A stretch of DNA of 64,000 nucleotides from Candidatus Rifleibacteriota bacterium (GTDB lineage Bacteria > Riflebacteria > Ozemobacteria > Ozemobacterales > Ozemobacteraceae): the NCBI GenBank assembly GCA_029565415.1, contig JAKQOH010000032.1, positions 1 through 64,000 on the forward strand, given 5' to 3'. Below are positions 33,850 through 42,262 of this stretch, piece by piece (the stretch's first letter is position 1; the number at the start of each line of letters is the position of its first letter). Below the pieces are notes generated by a model. It was not told the origin of the DNA. It searched no databases and saw only the letters and a list, made by a program, of their open reading frames with translations. The position numbers and the translations under genes were made by a program.

Positions 33850-34917
33850 TCACCAGCCCCAGAGATACCGGAGAAATCCGCGAGGGGGGGTAGGGACGGG
33901 AACGCCGTTCTCGAACCGGCATCGACGTGGCTCCGGGGCCGCGATGCCGATGATCAGGCCGCGCGTCTCCGTCGCGAGCGCGGTGCGGAGCTGGCGCCCC
34001 CACCAGAGATACGCGAGGCTGCCTTCGGGCACCGTGATTTCCTGACGGTCGGTGATCCCTTCCCGCATGGCCCAGTCTGGAACATACGGCGCGCCCAACG
34101 AGACCAGGGGTCGCGTATGCGTTGCCACGAGCGGCTCCCCATTGCGAGTGATCCTGCCGGACTCTATCCGAAGGGTGTCGCCGGGCATTCCCAGGACGCG
34201 CTCGCAGATCGTCGTGCTGAACTGGACGAGATCCCCGTTCCGGAAGCCGCCGATGGGGGTTTCCCGGATGACGATCCGGTCCCCGGGGGCGAGGAGCGGG
34301 ATCCAGAACCCCTGGCCGTAGATCGTGACCTGGTTGGGAAACACGTTCAAATACCGGTTGGAAATGTGAGAGATGAGAGAAAACTGAGCCGTGATGGTGA
34401 CGAGTATGAGAAAGGTCGCCGCATTCCGGTGCATCGTTCCTCCAGAACCGGGGCGAAGCCGACCTCCCAGGGTCCAGACATGCATGTGCATGAGGCCGAG
34501 GAAGATGCCGAACACCAGCATGTGACGGTTGATCCCGTCGGCAACTCCCTCGTCGTGAAGCGTGGAGAATCCGACCAGGAAGGCGATGGTCGCGGCAGCG
34601 GCCACCAGACCGATGAGCCATCTTCCCAGATAGAGATACCCGGTTCCGGGAATCAGCACTGAAAGCCAGAGTTCCGGGGAGGCAACATACCGTTCGAGGG
34701 TTTCGGTGAAGCGGCTCCAGGGCGCCCCCTGCCTGCGCAGATACCGGTCGACACGGACGGCAGCTTCGTTCAGCCGGATCGTGGCATCGGTACGGAGATC
34801 TCGCTGCGATGCGCGGGGTGGCATGGTCCCGCCGAAGCCCCCTGCGACCGGGGCCTGGCAGTTCGGACACCGCGCCGCGATTTCGGGCAGCGTCTGGCCG
34901 CATTCAGGGCATTGCAT
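33850..34917 (-). CDS. Zinc-ribbon membrane protein with degenerate signal-peptidase-like domain
   Basis: 355 residues. N-terminal zinc ribbon (CPECGQTL...CPNCQAP, 3-20), helices near ~83-92, 98-118, 131-150 and 166-184, then a domain that follows signal peptidase I (S26): GFWIPLLAPGDRIVI, GGFRNGDLVQF, ERVLGMPGDTLRI and a G-x-I-x-x-NG-like turn. The catalytic Ser of SMxP is Phe ~204 and the catalytic Lys of KRxxGxPGD is Glu ~239, so cleavage is not expected. The function is unknown; binding of signal peptides or other tails is possible. It is 15 bases downstream of the phospholipase-D-like gene. Confidence 0.78.
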   Translation of the reverse strand: MQCPECGQTLPEIAARCPNCQAPVAGGFGGTMPPRASQRDLRTDATIRLNEAAVRVDRYLRRQGAPWSRFTETLERYVASPELWLSVLIPGTGYLYLGRWLIGLVAAAATIAFLVGFSTLHDEGVADGINRHMLVFGIFLGLMHMHVWTLGGRLRPGSGGTMHRNAATFLILVTITAQFSLISHISNRYLNVFPNQVTIYGQGFWIPLLAPGDRIVIRETPIGGFRNGDLVQFSTTICERVLGMPGDTLRIESGRITRNGEPLVATHTRPLVSLGAPYVPDWAMREGITDRQEITVPEGSLAYLWWGRQLRTALATETRGLIIGIAAPEPRRCRFENGVPVPTPPRGFLRYLWGW

Positions 34918-34932
34918 GGGGCAGGGGGATCC

Positions 34933-37068
34933 TCAGAAGATCCATTTGAAAAGATTGTAGATGTCCATCACGGCACGCTCCTTGAACGTGTCGCGCCAGG
35001 CATCGAGGTCGGCGGTCGTCACCTTGCGGGCACGGGCCAGATCCCGGCGAAGAACGGTCTCGAAGGCCCGAGCGACGCGGCGATCCTCGATCGACAGGAC
35101 GTCTTCCGAGTCGCAGGCGTGGCTGCGGGAGTTGACGTTGTAGGCGCCGACCGTCGCGGCCATACCGTCGAACCAGCTCACCTTCGAATGGAGCGTCTGT
35201 GCGCCGCGCCATTCGTAGATCTCGGCGCCTGCCTTCATCACGTCTTCGTAGTTCGCCCGACCGGCGATGCCGGCCTGGGGATGGTTGTTGCTCTCGACGG
35301 AGTTGGTAAGGATCTTCACCTTGACGCCGCGCCGGCAGGCCGACACGATCGCGTTCTTCAGGGTCGGTGTCGGGATGAAGTAGGCGCTCTCGAAAATGAC
35401 TTCCCCGGACGAGCGGTTCATATACTCGATGAACAGATCGAGAATGTCGTCGTCGTCGGAGCGTGCCGGGAATGTCTTCAGGAACCGGACGCGCACGTTC
35501 TCGTAGGTCGGGGGCTCCTCGAAGTAGATCGGCAGCGGTCCGGGAATCAGCTTCGAGCGGTCGGGAAGGATCGGCAGTTTTTCGTCCTTGTCCTTTACCT
35601 CCGCGGTTTTCGGGGCCCCCGTCTCGGCGCGTTCGTCGATGACAAGGCGCTCCCAGTTGTTCTCGAACAGTTCGCCGATCTCATCGACGACCGGCCCGGT
35701 GACCATCACGTCGGTGTCGCGCCAGCCGAACTCCTCGATTTCGCCCTTGGCATACTCGGTGGCCATGTTCATGCCGCCGACGATGGCGACGCCCTCATCG
35801 ACGATCAGCATTTTCTGGTGGGAGCGGAAGTTGGCTTTCAGCGCGTGCCGCAGGAGCGGATTGTTGATCAGCACCCGAACCCCGCCGTTCTGCATGCGGC
35901 GGATGATGCCCTTGCGACGGGAGAAGGCGAACGCGTCGTCGACGATGACGCGCACATCGACGCCTTCTTTCACGCGCCCGATGAGGAGATCGGCCATCTT
36001 GTTGCCGATTTCGTCGTCGTTCCAGAGCAGGGTCTGGATGCAGATCGTGGATTTCGCGGTTTCGACCAGCTCGAACCGCTTCGCGAAACTCGAGCGGCCG
36101 TTCACGAGGAGGGTGACGGTGTTGGCGGGAATCAGACACGAGGCGGTTCTCTCGTCGATCGTCCCTTTTTCATAGGTGTCGGCGACGACGGCTTCATACT
36201 CATCGAGCAGGAGGCGGAGCCGGCGGGCTTCGATCCGGCGGCCCCCGTCGGTCACGAGCCACTTGGTCCAGCGAGCCGCCTTGACGGGAAAGGCGAGCCA
36301 CGAGGTTTTGGAACTGGCTGTCCAGGCCGAAATCGAGGCGAGACGTTTCGCGTCGAAAGCTTTCCGCTGGGTGCCGATCTTGTGTTCGAGATCATACTGT
36401 TTCACGCGTGCAGCAGCCTGGCGACGGACCTCGGGATCGCGGGTCGTCGCGGCCAGTTCGGCCAGGGGCTTCTTCGCCTCTTCGGCCGATCCGGTGCTTT
36501 CCATGAGCAGTTCAGCCAACTCCCAGGTCGCCTCGACCTTCAGGCGGCTTTCGAACACCCCTTTGATGAAGGACCGGAGCTGGGTGAGCAGACCTGTCGG
36601 ATTCGCTTTACGTTCGGGACCGTACAGCTTCACGAGCAGGTTTTCAAAGGCCTGGCGTTCGGAAGACAGGCGACGTTTCGAGGCGGCGGCAGTGTCGCCG
36701 TCCTGGTCGGATGCGGGCTCCCCGGATCCCGGGAGTTCGGCGTCGTTGGCAATGGTATCAGAGCCGGAAGGCATCACGGCCGCGTCGGCGATCGAACCGC
36801 CCCGGACGGCGCGCTCGTATTCCGCCTGGGCCGAGCGAAGCTCGGCGGCGAGTTTTTCGACCTTGTCGGAGGCGAGCCGCTGGCGCACGGCATCGGAGTA
36901 TTCTTTATATATCGCGATGTATCTGTCGTGCGCCGCCTGGACATCGTTCGGGGAGGGGGCGGCGAAGGCGGGGGTGCAGAACACCGATGCCGCGAACATG
37001 CCTGCCGCGAGCAGAAGTTCGAGACGGTTCCTGGATTCGGGCCGGGACCGGAACATGTTCCTCTTCAC
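34933..37068 (-). CDS. Phospholipase D / cardiolipin synthase-like secreted protein
   Basis: 711 residues. Signal peptide (~15-40), a helical, charged N-terminal half, then two PLD catalytic domains with intact HKD motifs: HQKMLIVD (~413) and HSKVSWFD (~627), each followed by a Gly/Asn-rich strand. Such pairs cleave or transfer phosphatidyl groups; here the enzyme would act outside the cytoplasm. The extra ~300-residue N-terminal region is not part of classical cardiolipin synthases. GTG 37068 has GGAGG eight bases upstream; ATG 37056 is the alternative. Promoter at 37129-37157; the signal-peptidase-like gene follows. Confidence 0.88.
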   Translation of the reverse strand: MKRNMFRSRPESRNRLELLLAAGMFAASVFCTPAFAAPSPNDVQAAHDRYIAIYKEYSDAVRQRLASDKVEKLAAELRSAQAEYERAVRGGSIADAAVMPSGSDTIANDAELPGSGEPASDQDGDTAAASKRRLSSERQAFENLLVKLYGPERKANPTGLLTQLRSFIKGVFESRLKVEATWELAELLMESTGSAEEAKKPLAELAATTRDPEVRRQAAARVKQYDLEHKIGTQRKAFDAKRLASISAWTASSKTSWLAFPVKAARWTKWLVTDGGRRIEARRLRLLLDEYEAVVADTYEKGTIDERTASCLIPANTVTLLVNGRSSFAKRFELVETAKSTICIQTLLWNDDEIGNKMADLLIGRVKEGVDVRVIVDDAFAFSRRKGIIRRMQNGGVRVLINNPLLRHALKANFRSHQKMLIVDEGVAIVGGMNMATEYAKGEIEEFGWRDTDVMVTGPVVDEIGELFENNWERLVIDERAETGAPKTAEVKDKDEKLPILPDRSKLIPGPLPIYFEEPPTYENVRVRFLKTFPARSDDDDILDLFIEYMNRSSGEVIFESAYFIPTPTLKNAIVSACRRGVKVKILTNSVESNNHPQAGIAGRANYEDVMKAGAEIYEWRGAQTLHSKVSWFDGMAATVGAYNVNSRSHACDSEDVLSIEDRRVARAFETVLRRDLARARKVTTADLDAWRDTFKERAVMDIYNLFKWIF

Positions 37069-37128
37069 GCCACACACCTCCGACGAAAATGAAGCAAAAA
37101 ACCGTGGTGAGCGAGCACCACATTTCGA

Positions 37129-37157
37129 ATTATACGGACGGTACCAAAAAACGCAAA
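37129..37157 (-). promoter_or_regulatory. Predicted promoter of the phospholipase-D-like operon
   Basis: Minus strand: consensus TATAAT (37134-37129) with TTTGCG 17 bases upstream (37157-37152). The -35 match is weak. The start codon is about 60 bases downstream. Confidence 0.5.
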
Positions 37158-37215
37158 TCACCCATGACACGGTGAATAGGGAACGGGTCGCCAGAATGAG
37201 GAAGGAAGCGTTGCA

Positions 37216-37245
37216 ACGTGGGCGGATCACGATCCGCCCCTACGT
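37216..37245. repeat. Short palindromic repeat, copy C
   Basis: A perfect 9-bp stem (37220-37228 with 37231-37239) lies inside ACGT ends. Read on the minus strand it begins GTAGGGGCGGATC, like the other copies. It is upstream of the phospholipase-D-like operon. Confidence 0.7.
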
Positions 37246-37321
37246 CATGAAGAGGAAACGATGAATTCAGGGCAGATCGACCGGGTTAGGGTACGTCGAC
37301 GATGGCCGAACCCCGATGGGT

Positions 37322-37344
37322 GTAGTGGCGCATCGCGATGCGCC
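37322..37344. repeat. Short palindromic repeat, copy D (variant)
   Basis: GTAGT followed by an 18-base perfect palindrome, GGCGCATCGCGATGCGCC (37327-37344). It stands 14 bases after the end of the dynamin-like gene, 77 bases from copy C. The stem may help terminate the ClpB-dynamin transcript. Confidence 0.65.
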
Positions 37345-37357
37345 GGGGGATGCCACA

Positions 37358-39145
37358 TCAGGTGCCGGCGGCCATGAAGGCGTTGATTTTTTTGCGGAGG
37401 GGCTCGAGCTCTGCGCGCACGGCGTTGATGTCGAAGGAGCGTTCCGAGGTGAGGGTGCGGACCTGGGACCGGATCTCGGTCTGCACCATGTCGACCCGCT
37501 GGATGAGGGACTGGCGGATGAAGTCGACGGCATACTCGACTTCGAGGCCGACCTTGTCGACGAGATCGTTTTTCATCTCGAGAAGCGTCTCCTCGCTGAC
37601 GGTCGCATGCTGGAAGAACTCTTTCACCGAGCGCTTGTTGGCGATGACCTGGGAAGCAAAGTAGGCGGCACCGGCGAACATGCCGACCGAGACCCCGAAA
37701 AAGATTGCGGCCAGATAGGCGAAGCTGAGGGACGAGACGATCTTGCCCGGTACATCGCTCAGGTCATACTGGATACTGAGGCTGCGCTGCTCGACGAACC
37801 GCTTGTCGTCGAGAACGGCATCGAACGACTGGCCGAGTTCGGCATACAACTGGTCGAGCGTGCATTTCATGCGCGTCGTTATATATTCATAGAGTTCTTT
37901 CAGCCGCGTGTTGACGACGAGGGGGTCGCGCTGGAGGCGGTTGAGGGCGGTCAGGTCGCCGATCGCCCTGCCGATCTGGTCATGAAAGGTCTGCTTGAGG
38001 TCGTTTTCGGCGGCGGAAATTTTCCCTTCGGCTTGTCGGAGTGTCGTGCGCAGCTTTTCGAGCAGACCGGCATTTTCCTTCAGGCGAGCCGAGACGGCGG
38101 ATTTTCCGATGGTGTCCGCCTCGAGTCGTTCTTCCAGGGCATGCTCGATACGCAGGATGCCGCGCCGGAGGTAATGGTGAAGCATCGCCTCGATCTCGAC
38201 CTCGCGCCGCTTTCCGCAGATCTCCTGGATTCGGTGCCAGAGGCGCCGGTTCGCGTCGCAGAAACTGCCGGCAGGCTTCCGGCCGGGATCGAATCCGATG
38301 CTGCGGGAGCGGGCCGGGCCGTCGACGGGGGCCTTCTCCCTCGCGCAGACGGGAAACACCTCGACGTCCAGAACGGGCACATAGAGGGTCTGCCCGAGCC
38401 GGGCGTTGATTTTATCGTAAGATGTATTCAACGCGGCGACGAGAGAGCGCCGGATCTCGGCGACGAGGGCGTCCCTCTCCTCCGCTTCGACCTCGTCGAT
38501 ACGGTTCACGACGAAAACGAGCTTCTTGAGATCGTTCGCGAGCAGCCGCTCCTCGAGGAAGAGACGTTCGGATTCCGAGAAGGGTTTGAGGGCCGAGATG
38601 ACGAAGATCACCACGTCCGCTGTCGGTATGAGCCCATACACGATCTCGGCGCGGGATTTCGCGATGTCGTTGATGCCGGGGGTGTCGATGACCGTCAGGC
38701 CGGCCGGCATGGCCGGGTGGGACATCCGGACGAGCTCGATCCGGTCGATGTTCTCGGGATCCGTCAGGAGCTTGGCGAAGGACTCCCAGTCGAAGGAGCC
38801 GCCGGGTATTCCATAGCCTGGCGTATGCGACTTGCCCGGCTCGATCCGGATCGGGTCCTTCGTACCCATCGGCTTGACATGGACGTTGAACGGGCCGGGC
38901 TCGAGGATCGTGACGAGGCTCGTGGTCGGTGTGACACCGGTTGGAAGCAGATCTTCGCCGAGCATCGAGTTGATCAGCGAGGATTTTCCCGCATTGAACT
39001 CGCCGACGACGAGCACGTGCGGACTTCTCCCGATGCGGTTGAGCAGCAACTGGTGATCGCCGATATCGAGCAGCATACGGCCCGCGATCGCCTTGAGAGG
39101 GGGAACGAGCTCGAGAAACCGTTCTGACGCTTTATTCTCTGTCAT
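37358..39145 (-). CDS. Bacterial dynamin-like GTPase
   Basis: 595 residues. GTPase motifs: G1 GEFNAGKSS (~48-56), G2 Thr in TPTTS, G3 DTPG, G4 NRID in place of TKxD. A helical stalk (~330-595) is interrupted by a hydrophobic paddle segment (AYLAAIFFGVSVGMFAGAAY, ~490-510), as in bacterial dynamin-like proteins that bend or fuse membranes. ATG 39145 lies inside the end of the ClpB-like gene (14-base overlap), so the two are translationally coupled. The upstream open frame extension is within that gene and is not used. Confidence 0.9.
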   Translation of the reverse strand: MTENKASERFLELVPPLKAIAGRMLLDIGDHQLLLNRIGRSPHVLVVGEFNAGKSSLINSMLGEDLLPTGVTPTTSLVTILEPGPFNVHVKPMGTKDPIRIEPGKSHTPGYGIPGGSFDWESFAKLLTDPENIDRIELVRMSHPAMPAGLTVIDTPGINDIAKSRAEIVYGLIPTADVVIFVISALKPFSESERLFLEERLLANDLKKLVFVVNRIDEVEAEERDALVAEIRRSLVAALNTSYDKINARLGQTLYVPVLDVEVFPVCAREKAPVDGPARSRSIGFDPGRKPAGSFCDANRRLWHRIQEICGKRREVEIEAMLHHYLRRGILRIEHALEERLEADTIGKSAVSARLKENAGLLEKLRTTLRQAEGKISAAENDLKQTFHDQIGRAIGDLTALNRLQRDPLVVNTRLKELYEYITTRMKCTLDQLYAELGQSFDAVLDDKRFVEQRSLSIQYDLSDVPGKIVSSLSFAYLAAIFFGVSVGMFAGAAYFASQVIANKRSVKEFFQHATVSEETLLEMKNDLVDKVGLEVEYAVDFIRQSLIQRVDMVQTEIRSQVRTLTSERSFDINAVRAELEPLRKKINAFMAAGT

Positions 39146-41024
39146 AGCATTTCTTGAGGACGAATGCATCCTCCTCAACCTCCACCTTGACCCGGTCATG
39201 GGCCGACACCGTGCGATCGAGCACGGCTTCGGCAATGAGTTCCTCGAACTTCATGACGATGCGGCGCATCGGGCGGGCCCCGAACTGGGGGTCGAACCCC
39301 TTCCCGACGGCCAGGGCGGCGGCAGCATCCGAAACCGTGTACGTGATCTGCTTCTGTTCCAGGATACGGGCGGCGCTTTCGGCCGCGAGTTTTTCGAAGA
39401 TGCGCTTCAATTCATCCTTCGTGAACGGGGTGAAGGGAATGATGCTTTCGATGCGGTTGATGATTTCGGGCCGAACCTTCCGCTTCAGCTCCTCGAGCAC
39501 CTTCGCCTGGATCGTCTCGAACTTCTTCTCGAAATCGTGCTGTTCGAGGCCGGCGTAATACTGGGTGCCGACGTTGCTGGTGATGATGACCAGAGCTTCC
39601 CGAAAGCTGGCCGTGTTTCCCTTCATATCCTTCACGTAGCCCTCGTCGAGCATCTGCAGAAAGATGTCGAACAGCTTTGGATCGGCTTTTTCGATCTCGT
39701 CGAACAGGACGACGGAGAAGGGGTTCTTGTTCATCAGCTTCACGAGCAGGCCGTCCTCGTCGCTGCCGACATAGCCCGGGGGCGAGCCCACGAGACGCGC
39801 CATCGTGTGGTCGTCGTAGAACTCGGACATGTCGAACCGGATCAGGCGGCGCTCGTCACCGAAGAACTCGGCCGCGATCGTCTTCGCTGTCTCTGTCTTG
39901 CCGGTTCCGGAGGGGCCGAGAAACAGGAAGCTGCCGATCGGTTTGCCGGGCTTTCTGATGCCGGCTCCCAACATCTTGAAGGCAGAGAGAATCGCATCCT
40001 TCGTACGTTTCTGGCCGATGATCTTCGTCTCGAAAGCCCGGGTGAGGGCCCCGATGCGCCGGGCGACCTCGTCGAGCTGGCGGTCGCCGACCACGGCGCC
40101 CGTACGCCGCGAGAGCACGTTCGAGACGTCTTCCGAGGTCAGGGCGGTATCGAAAAACGCGGTTTTTTCGCCGTCCCACTCGTCGAGAGCCTGTTCGAGG
40201 CGATCGATTTCGCCTTTTCCGATGGAGGCGATTTCGCGGGCGAGGACGCCGTCGAGCGCGGTGAGATCGCGGCGCAGCCGGTCTTTCCCCTCGCTGAATC
40301 GCTTTTCGGCGATCGCTTCCTTCATGAGATCGATCGCCTTGTCGGGAAAGAAGCGGTCGCGGATGTACTGATCCGAGAGTTTGATGATGGTGTCGATCGT
40401 CCGGTCGGGGACGACAACGCGGTACCGTGAGCCGATTTTTTTCCCGAGGCGGGTGAGAAGTGTCTTCAGTTCTGCTTCTGGCGGCTCCCCGATCGCGATG
40501 CGGATGAACCGGCGGGCGAGGGCCGGATCGTTTTCCTCGATCCAGCGTTTGAACTCCTGTTCGGTCGTGGCGCCGATCACCTGGAAATCGCCGCGCGCGA
40601 GGAACGGCTTGAGGTAGTTGGCGAAGTCAAAGCCGCCTGTCGAGTTGGTGCGGGTGAGCAGATGCAGCTCATCGATGAAGAGGATCGTGTCCTTCGAGGA
40701 CTGGAGCTCCTCGATGACTTTCTGGACGCGCTCTTCGAGCATGCCGCGGTAGATCGTGCCGCTGGCGATTGAGGCGAAATCGAGCTGGAACAGGCGCTTC
40801 CCTTTCAGTTTGTCGGGAACCCTGCCCGCCACGATCTCCTGAGCGAACCCCTCGACGATGCAGGTCTTGCCGACGCCGGGCGGACCGATCAGGACGGGAT
40901 TGCTCTTTCCCTCGAGGGTCAGGGCGTCGCACATGCGTCGGATCTCTGCGGCACGGCCGATCAGGGGCTCGAGAGCTCCCATTGCGGCGAGCGCCGTCAG
41001 ATCCCGACCGAATTCTTCGAGCAT
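39132..41024 (-). CDS. ClpB/ClpA-like double AAA+ ATPase without N-domain
   Basis: 630 residues with two AAA+ modules. D1: Walker A GPPGVGKT (~47-54), Walker B ILFIDELH and pore loop TIYRGM. D2: Walker A GPSGTGKT, Walker B VVLFDEIEKA and pore loop SPPGYVG. The C-terminal D2-small domain has FDPQFGARPMRR. The Clp N-domain is missing and the linker between modules is far shorter than the ClpB middle domain; no ClpP-binding IGF/L loop is obvious. It should unfold or remodel protein assemblies; the coupled dynamin-like GTPase is the obvious candidate partner. GAGGAG before ATG 41024 fixes the start. Confidence 0.9.
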   Translation of the reverse strand: MLEEFGRDLTALAAMGALEPLIGRAAEIRRMCDALTLEGKSNPVLIGPPGVGKTCIVEGFAQEIVAGRVPDKLKGKRLFQLDFASIASGTIYRGMLEERVQKVIEELQSSKDTILFIDELHLLTRTNSTGGFDFANYLKPFLARGDFQVIGATTEQEFKRWIEENDPALARRFIRIAIGEPPEAELKTLLTRLGKKIGSRYRVVVPDRTIDTIIKLSDQYIRDRFFPDKAIDLMKEAIAEKRFSEGKDRLRRDLTALDGVLAREIASIGKGEIDRLEQALDEWDGEKTAFFDTALTSEDVSNVLSRRTGAVVGDRQLDEVARRIGALTRAFETKIIGQKRTKDAILSAFKMLGAGIRKPGKPIGSFLFLGPSGTGKTETAKTIAAEFFGDERRLIRFDMSEFYDDHTMARLVGSPPGYVGSDEDGLLVKLMNKNPFSVVLFDEIEKADPKLFDIFLQMLDEGYVKDMKGNTASFREALVIITSNVGTQYYAGLEQHDFEKKFETIQAKVLEELKRKVRPEIINRIESIIPFTPFTKDELKRIFEKLAAESAARILEQKQITYTVSDAAAALAVGKGFDPQFGARPMRRIVMKFEELIAEAVLDRTVSAHDRVKVEVEEDAFVLKKCYDRE

Positions 41025-41178
41025 GCGAAGATCTCCTCTCAACCGGGTTATACCCCGATGGTAACACAACGAACCGAACCGTTGAACCGGCATCGGAATA
41101 GCGATGATCGAACGAAACGTGCTTTATCAGACGGAGGATTTTTTATGGTACCCCCTGCACAACCCTTCGTTCGGCGAG

Positions 41179-41184
41179 TATAAT
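41179..41184 (+). promoter_or_regulatory. -10 element of the endonuclease gene
   Basis: Consensus TATAAT, 29 bases before ATG 41214. No good -35 or TG extension; followed by GGTGGG. Confidence 0.45.
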
Positions 41185-41213
41185 GGTGGGACATCATCAA
41201 CGGGGGATACACA

Positions 41214-42137
41214 ATGCAAAAGCGTTCATGGTGCCTTACAACCGCTCTGGCAGCCGTTCTAGCCACCTCGTGTTACGCAGCCACACCCGCCGCCGTTTCC
41301 CCGGCCGACACGCAGGCGCGCGTTCATACCGAAACGCTGCGTTTGCTGGAGTCGGTCGAGCAGGCGCATCCCGATATGCTTCCCCAGACCGTCAAGATCC
41401 GCGAACGGGTGGATTACCTGTATCGTCAGACGAAATCCGCCGACGAACGCCAGGAAGAGGTCGTGCCGCTTCTCGAACGTGCCGAAAAGCAGGCATCGAA
41501 GCGCCGCCGGTACCGCCGCGGGGAAGATCCGTTCGCTGGGCTTGGCACGTTGAGCGACAAAGCTCTGGTCAGCGAGTTGAACAAGCGCATTTCCGACAAT
41601 CTTCCCCTCGAGTATTCGGCATCGCGCCGTATCGTGTTCCTCACCCTCGACAACCGTGAAGGGTATGTCGAGTGCGTATACACTGGTCGCACCGAACACC
41701 TTACCCAGATGCCCAACAACACCGACATGAACATCGAACACAGTTGGCCGCAGAGTCTCGGCGCGACCGGCGTTGCCAAAGCCGATCTGCATCACCTGTT
41801 CCCCACCGACAGCAAAGCGAACGGCACCCGCGGCAGCCTTCCGTTCGGACCGGTCAGCAATCCCAACTGGGCCGAGGGCGGCAGCAAGTGCGACGGGGAC
41901 ACCTTCGAAGTCCGGCCGGCCAGCCGTGGCAATATCGCCCGCGCCCAGTTCTACTTCTCGGTGCGGTATGGAAAAGAGATTCCGAACCAGGTCGAGTCGG
42001 TGCTGCGTGAATGGCACAAGTCCGATCCGGTCGATGCCGTCGAACTCGAACGCAACGGCAAGATCGAAGGCATCCAGCACAACCGCAACCCCTTCGTCGA
42101 TCATCCCGAGTTCGTCGAGAAGATCAAGGATTTCTGA
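41214..42137 (+). CDS. Secreted endonuclease I family nuclease (EndA/NucM-like)
   Basis: 307 residues. Signal peptide with Cys 20 (LATSCYA), which could be a lipobox-like site. The nuclease core (~140-300) carries NIEHSWPQS, ADLHHLFPTD, RGNIARAQFYFSVRY and GIQHNRNPFVDHPEFVEKI, the usual metal and catalytic residues of the Endonuclease_1 family. It degrades DNA in the periplasm or outside the cell, probably for nutrient scavenging or defence against free DNA. The gene has its own promoter and a 12-bp terminator. Confidence 0.92.
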   Translation: MQKRSWCLTTALAAVLATSCYAATPAAVSPADTQARVHTETLRLLESVEQAHPDMLPQTVKIRERVDYLYRQTKSADERQEEVVPLLERAEKQASKRRRYRRGEDPFAGLGTLSDKALVSELNKRISDNLPLEYSASRRIVFLTLDNREGYVECVYTGRTEHLTQMPNNTDMNIEHSWPQSLGATGVAKADLHHLFPTDSKANGTRGSLPFGPVSNPNWAEGGSKCDGDTFEVRPASRGNIARAQFYFSVRYGKEIPNQVESVLREWHKSDPVDAVELERNGKIEGIQHNRNPFVDHPEFVEKIKDF

Positions 42138-42163
42138 TCCTTCCCCGATTCCCGGAACAAACC

Positions 42164-42197
42164 GGCGGAGAGCCTGAACAAGGTTCTCCGCCTTTTT
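42164..42197 (+). terminator. Terminator after the endonuclease gene
   Basis: A 12-bp stem (42164-42175 with 42181-42192, one G-T pair), loop GAACA, then five T. Confidence 0.85.
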
Positions 42198-42238
42198 CTT
42201 GCGTGGATTTCACGAAACTGGTTTGACCATGGGCCGTC

Positions 42239-42247
42239 TGGTATACT
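42239..42247 (+). promoter_or_regulatory. Extended -10 of the dnaE operon
   Basis: TGG-TATACT, ending 15 bases before ATG 42263, so the leader would be about 9 bases. A TTGACC is present but only 13 bases from the -10, so the -35 is uncertain. Confidence 0.5.
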
Positions 42248-42262
42248 GTGAGTTCGACGACC

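Noticed and set aside
34912..37092. Very long plus-strand open frame opposite the phospholipase-D-like gene (also 37316-39127, 17486-18850 and 39093-40430 plus; 6471-8105, 42101-43798 and 52418-54400 minus)
   Set aside because: They lie antisense to genes with clear protein families. High GC in third codon positions keeps the opposite frame open; none has protein motifs or a ribosome site.
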